6,833 nucleotides of DNA from JBBQVS01 sp964250765 (lineage in GTDB: Bacteria > Chloroflexota > Ktedonobacteria > Ktedonobacterales > Ktedonobacteraceae). The notes below the pieces were generated by a model. It had not been told where the DNA came from and made no database searches. It saw nothing but the letters and a program-made list of their open reading frames with translations. Position numbers and translations under genes: made by a program. The stretch covers positions 1-6,833 of the forward strand of contig CAXUHF010000201.1 in NCBI GenBank assembly GCA_964250765.1. The letters run 5' to 3'. This document shows, piece after piece, positions 6,176-6,833 of this stretch. The first letter of the stretch is position 1. Every line of letters starts with the position of its first letter.

Positions 6176-6247
6176 CAGGGAGACCGCAAGGGTCTCCCTT
6201 ACATGTAGAGTTGCACATACGTAGGGGAGACCCTTGCGGTCTCCCTG
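6176..6247. repeat. REP/BIME-like inverted repeat, element 2 (paired GTAG-foot hairpins)
   Basis: Arms 6176-6202 and 6221-6247 are 27 bp each and inverted, with 26 of 27 positions matching and an 18-nt spacer. Each arm is itself a hairpin: GGGAGACC pairs with GGTCTCCC around a 5-nt loop. The right hairpin starts with GTAG at its foot. The left one, read on the other strand, starts with GTAA, and this is the single mismatch. The layout is two inverse hairpins with tetranucleotide feet facing each other, as in a BIME. The element starts on the base after the STAND stop codon and ends 2 bp before the dtd stop codon. Confidence 0.85.
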
Positions 6248-6251
6248 TTTT
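6221..6251 (+). terminator. Likely terminator of the STAND gene, within repeat element 2
   Basis: The GC-rich hairpin GGGAGACC/GGTCTCCC in the right arm is followed after TG by TTTT (6248-6251), enough for a modest intrinsic terminator on the plus strand. On the minus strand the hairpins lie just past the dtd stop but have no T-run, so dtd is probably served less well. Confidence 0.5.
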
Positions 6252-6696
6252 ACAGTGTTTCGCTATCCAACCACAATGTGACAGGACCATCATTTATCAG
6301 TTCCACCTGCATATGCGCCCCGAATACGCCTCCTTCAACCGCAATGCCGTGTGCAGTAAGAGCTTCTTTGAAGTGTTCGACAAGGGGAGCCGCGAGTGCG
6401 GGCGTAGCGGCTCCAATAAAGCTAGGTCGTCGTCCCTTGCGCATATCGGCATAGAGTGTGAATTGTGACACAACGAGTGCTTGCCCTGCATTCTCAAGTA
6501 AAGAGCGATTCATCTTGCCTTCATCGTCCTCAAACACACGTAAATGAACAATTTTATCACTGAGTTGCTTGACCTGCACTTCGCTATCGCCTTGCCCAAT
6601 GCCAAGCAAAATAAGAAAACCATTGTCAATTTGCCCAACAACTTGACCATCCACAGTAACACTTGCCCTAGTTACACGCTGTAGCAATGCCCTCAT
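6250..6696 (-). CDS. dtd: D-aminoacyl-tRNA deacylase
   Basis: Full-length at 148 residues (family about 145). Dtd hydrolyses the ester bond of D-aminoacyl-tRNAs (for example D-Tyr-tRNA) and also glycine mischarged on tRNA-Ala, working as a cytosolic homodimer and so protecting translation. The N-terminus MRALLQRVTRASVTVDG is typical. The two signature motifs that build the active site are present: SQFTLYAD (77-84, with S77-Q78 and T80) and the Gly-cisPro motif in NDGPVTL (135-141, G137-P138). The stretch GRRPSF (88-93) is also conserved. ATG 6696 is preceded by AAAGGA with 8 nt spacing, which supports the start. It converges on the STAND gene, with only the inverted repeat between their stop codons. 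Nothing in the sequence appears damaged. Confidence 0.97.
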   Translation of the reverse strand: MRALLQRVTRASVTVDGQVVGQIDNGFLILLGIGQGDSEVQVKQLSDKIVHLRVFEDDEGKMNRSLLENAGQALVVSQFTLYADMRKGRRPSFIGAATPALAAPLVEHFKEALTAHGIAVEGGVFGAHMQVELINDGPVTLWLDSETL

Positions 6697-6718
6697 ACGA
6701 ATATTCCTTTAATTAATA

Positions 6719-6727
6719 TTTGTAGCA
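6719..6727 (-). promoter_or_regulatory. Possible extended -10 promoter of dtd
   Basis: On the minus strand TGC-TACAAA (6727-6719) reads as an extended -10 (TGn plus 4/6 of TATAAT), 22 nt before ATG 6696. A TTGTCA box lies 19 bp upstream, a longer gap than usual. Transcription from here would give a very short leader that still contains the ribosome-binding site. Confidence 0.35.
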
Positions 6728-6742
6728 ATTGACGAAAAAGTG

Positions 6743-6771
6743 TTGACAAGTCACAACGTCTATGGTAATAT
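6743..6771 (+). promoter_or_regulatory. Strong plus-strand promoter reading out of the window
   Basis: TTGACA (6743-6748) is a perfect -35, and TAATAT (6766-6771) lies exactly 17 bp downstream with 4/6 matches to -10. Transcription would start near 6778 and leave the window. It is back to back with the dtd promoter, so the downstream gene is divergent from dtd. Confidence 0.65.
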
Positions 6772-6790
6772 ACATCACGTCAAGAGAAAC

Positions 6791-6808
6791 CACCTGCATG
6801 TGCAGGTG
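6791..6808 (+). other. Perfect hairpin at the 5' end of the outgoing transcript
   Basis: CACCTGC-ATGT-GCAGGTG is a 7-bp perfect stem with a 4-nt loop, starting about 13 nt after the predicted transcription start. There is no T-run, so it is not a terminator. It could be a leader structure that stabilises the RNA, the first hairpin of a regulatory leader, or (as DNA) an operator palindrome. The window ends before more can be judged. Confidence 0.5.
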
Positions 6809-6833
6809 AGCTGGTGACTATAGCGAAGAGGGT

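Noticed and set aside
2863..6247. CRISPR array
   Set aside because: Only isolated inverted pairs exist, with different stem sequences; there are no regularly spaced direct repeats and no cas genes.
6045..6293. Minus-strand 82-codon frame with repeated GDPCGLP/GSP-like peptides
   Set aside because: The apparent peptide repeats come from translating the inverted-repeat arms, and the rest overlaps the STAND gene in antisense.

Overview
The window looks like chromosomal DNA from a moderate-GC, non-proteobacterial bacterium. The best guess is Chloroflexota, possibly Ktedonobacteria. This rests on a large STAND-type regulator (N-terminal HTH, NB-ARC-like ATPase, TPR tail) of a kind common there, plus GTAGGG-type intergenic hairpin repeats. 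It is an inference from gene style, not a placement by marker genes. Two genes are confidently named housekeeping genes: rarA (partial, left edge) and dtd (right side). Between them lies an accessory-looking stretch.

Layout. From position 1 to 3404 every gene is on the minus strand. Read in their transcription order, from high to low coordinate, they are: an unrecognised 135-residue protein (2997-3404), an SRPBCC/START-fold protein (2317-2799), a stand-alone CheY-like receiver (1826-2275), an NAD(P)-binding NmrA/SDR-like oxidoreductase (1048-1677), and rarA (967 down to the left edge, 322 residues visible). The SRPBCC and receiver genes are close enough to form one operon. The oxidoreductase and rarA each have room for their own promoter. 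At 3405-3562 the direction switches, and the 870-residue STAND regulator (3563-6175) runs on the plus strand, divergent from the unknown gene. It converges on dtd (6250-6696, minus). A strong plus-strand promoter followed by a perfect hairpin starts a new transcript at the right edge, whose gene lies outside the window.

Non-coding structure. Two inverted-repeat elements fill intergenic gaps. One (2863-2936) lies upstream of the SRPBCC gene. The other (6176-6247) fits exactly between the stop codons of the STAND gene and dtd. Their stem sequences differ, but both can be read as paired hairpins with a GTAG tetranucleotide at the foot, which is the layout of REP/BIME repeats mobilised by RAYT-type transposases. 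A 10-bp palindrome, ATACTTGTAT, occurs in sense orientation in two promoter regions (oxidoreductase and STAND gene), and its CTTGTAT part also occurs upstream of the SRPBCC gene.

How the genes may work together. RarA handles stalled replication forks and Dtd removes D-amino acids from mischarged tRNA; they share no pathway with the middle genes. The receiver, SRPBCC protein, oxidoreductase, unknown protein and STAND regulator could form a small signalling or stress cluster, but the only sequence support is proximity and the shared palindrome. I do not see a clear new defence system, CRISPR array, phage or complete transposon here.
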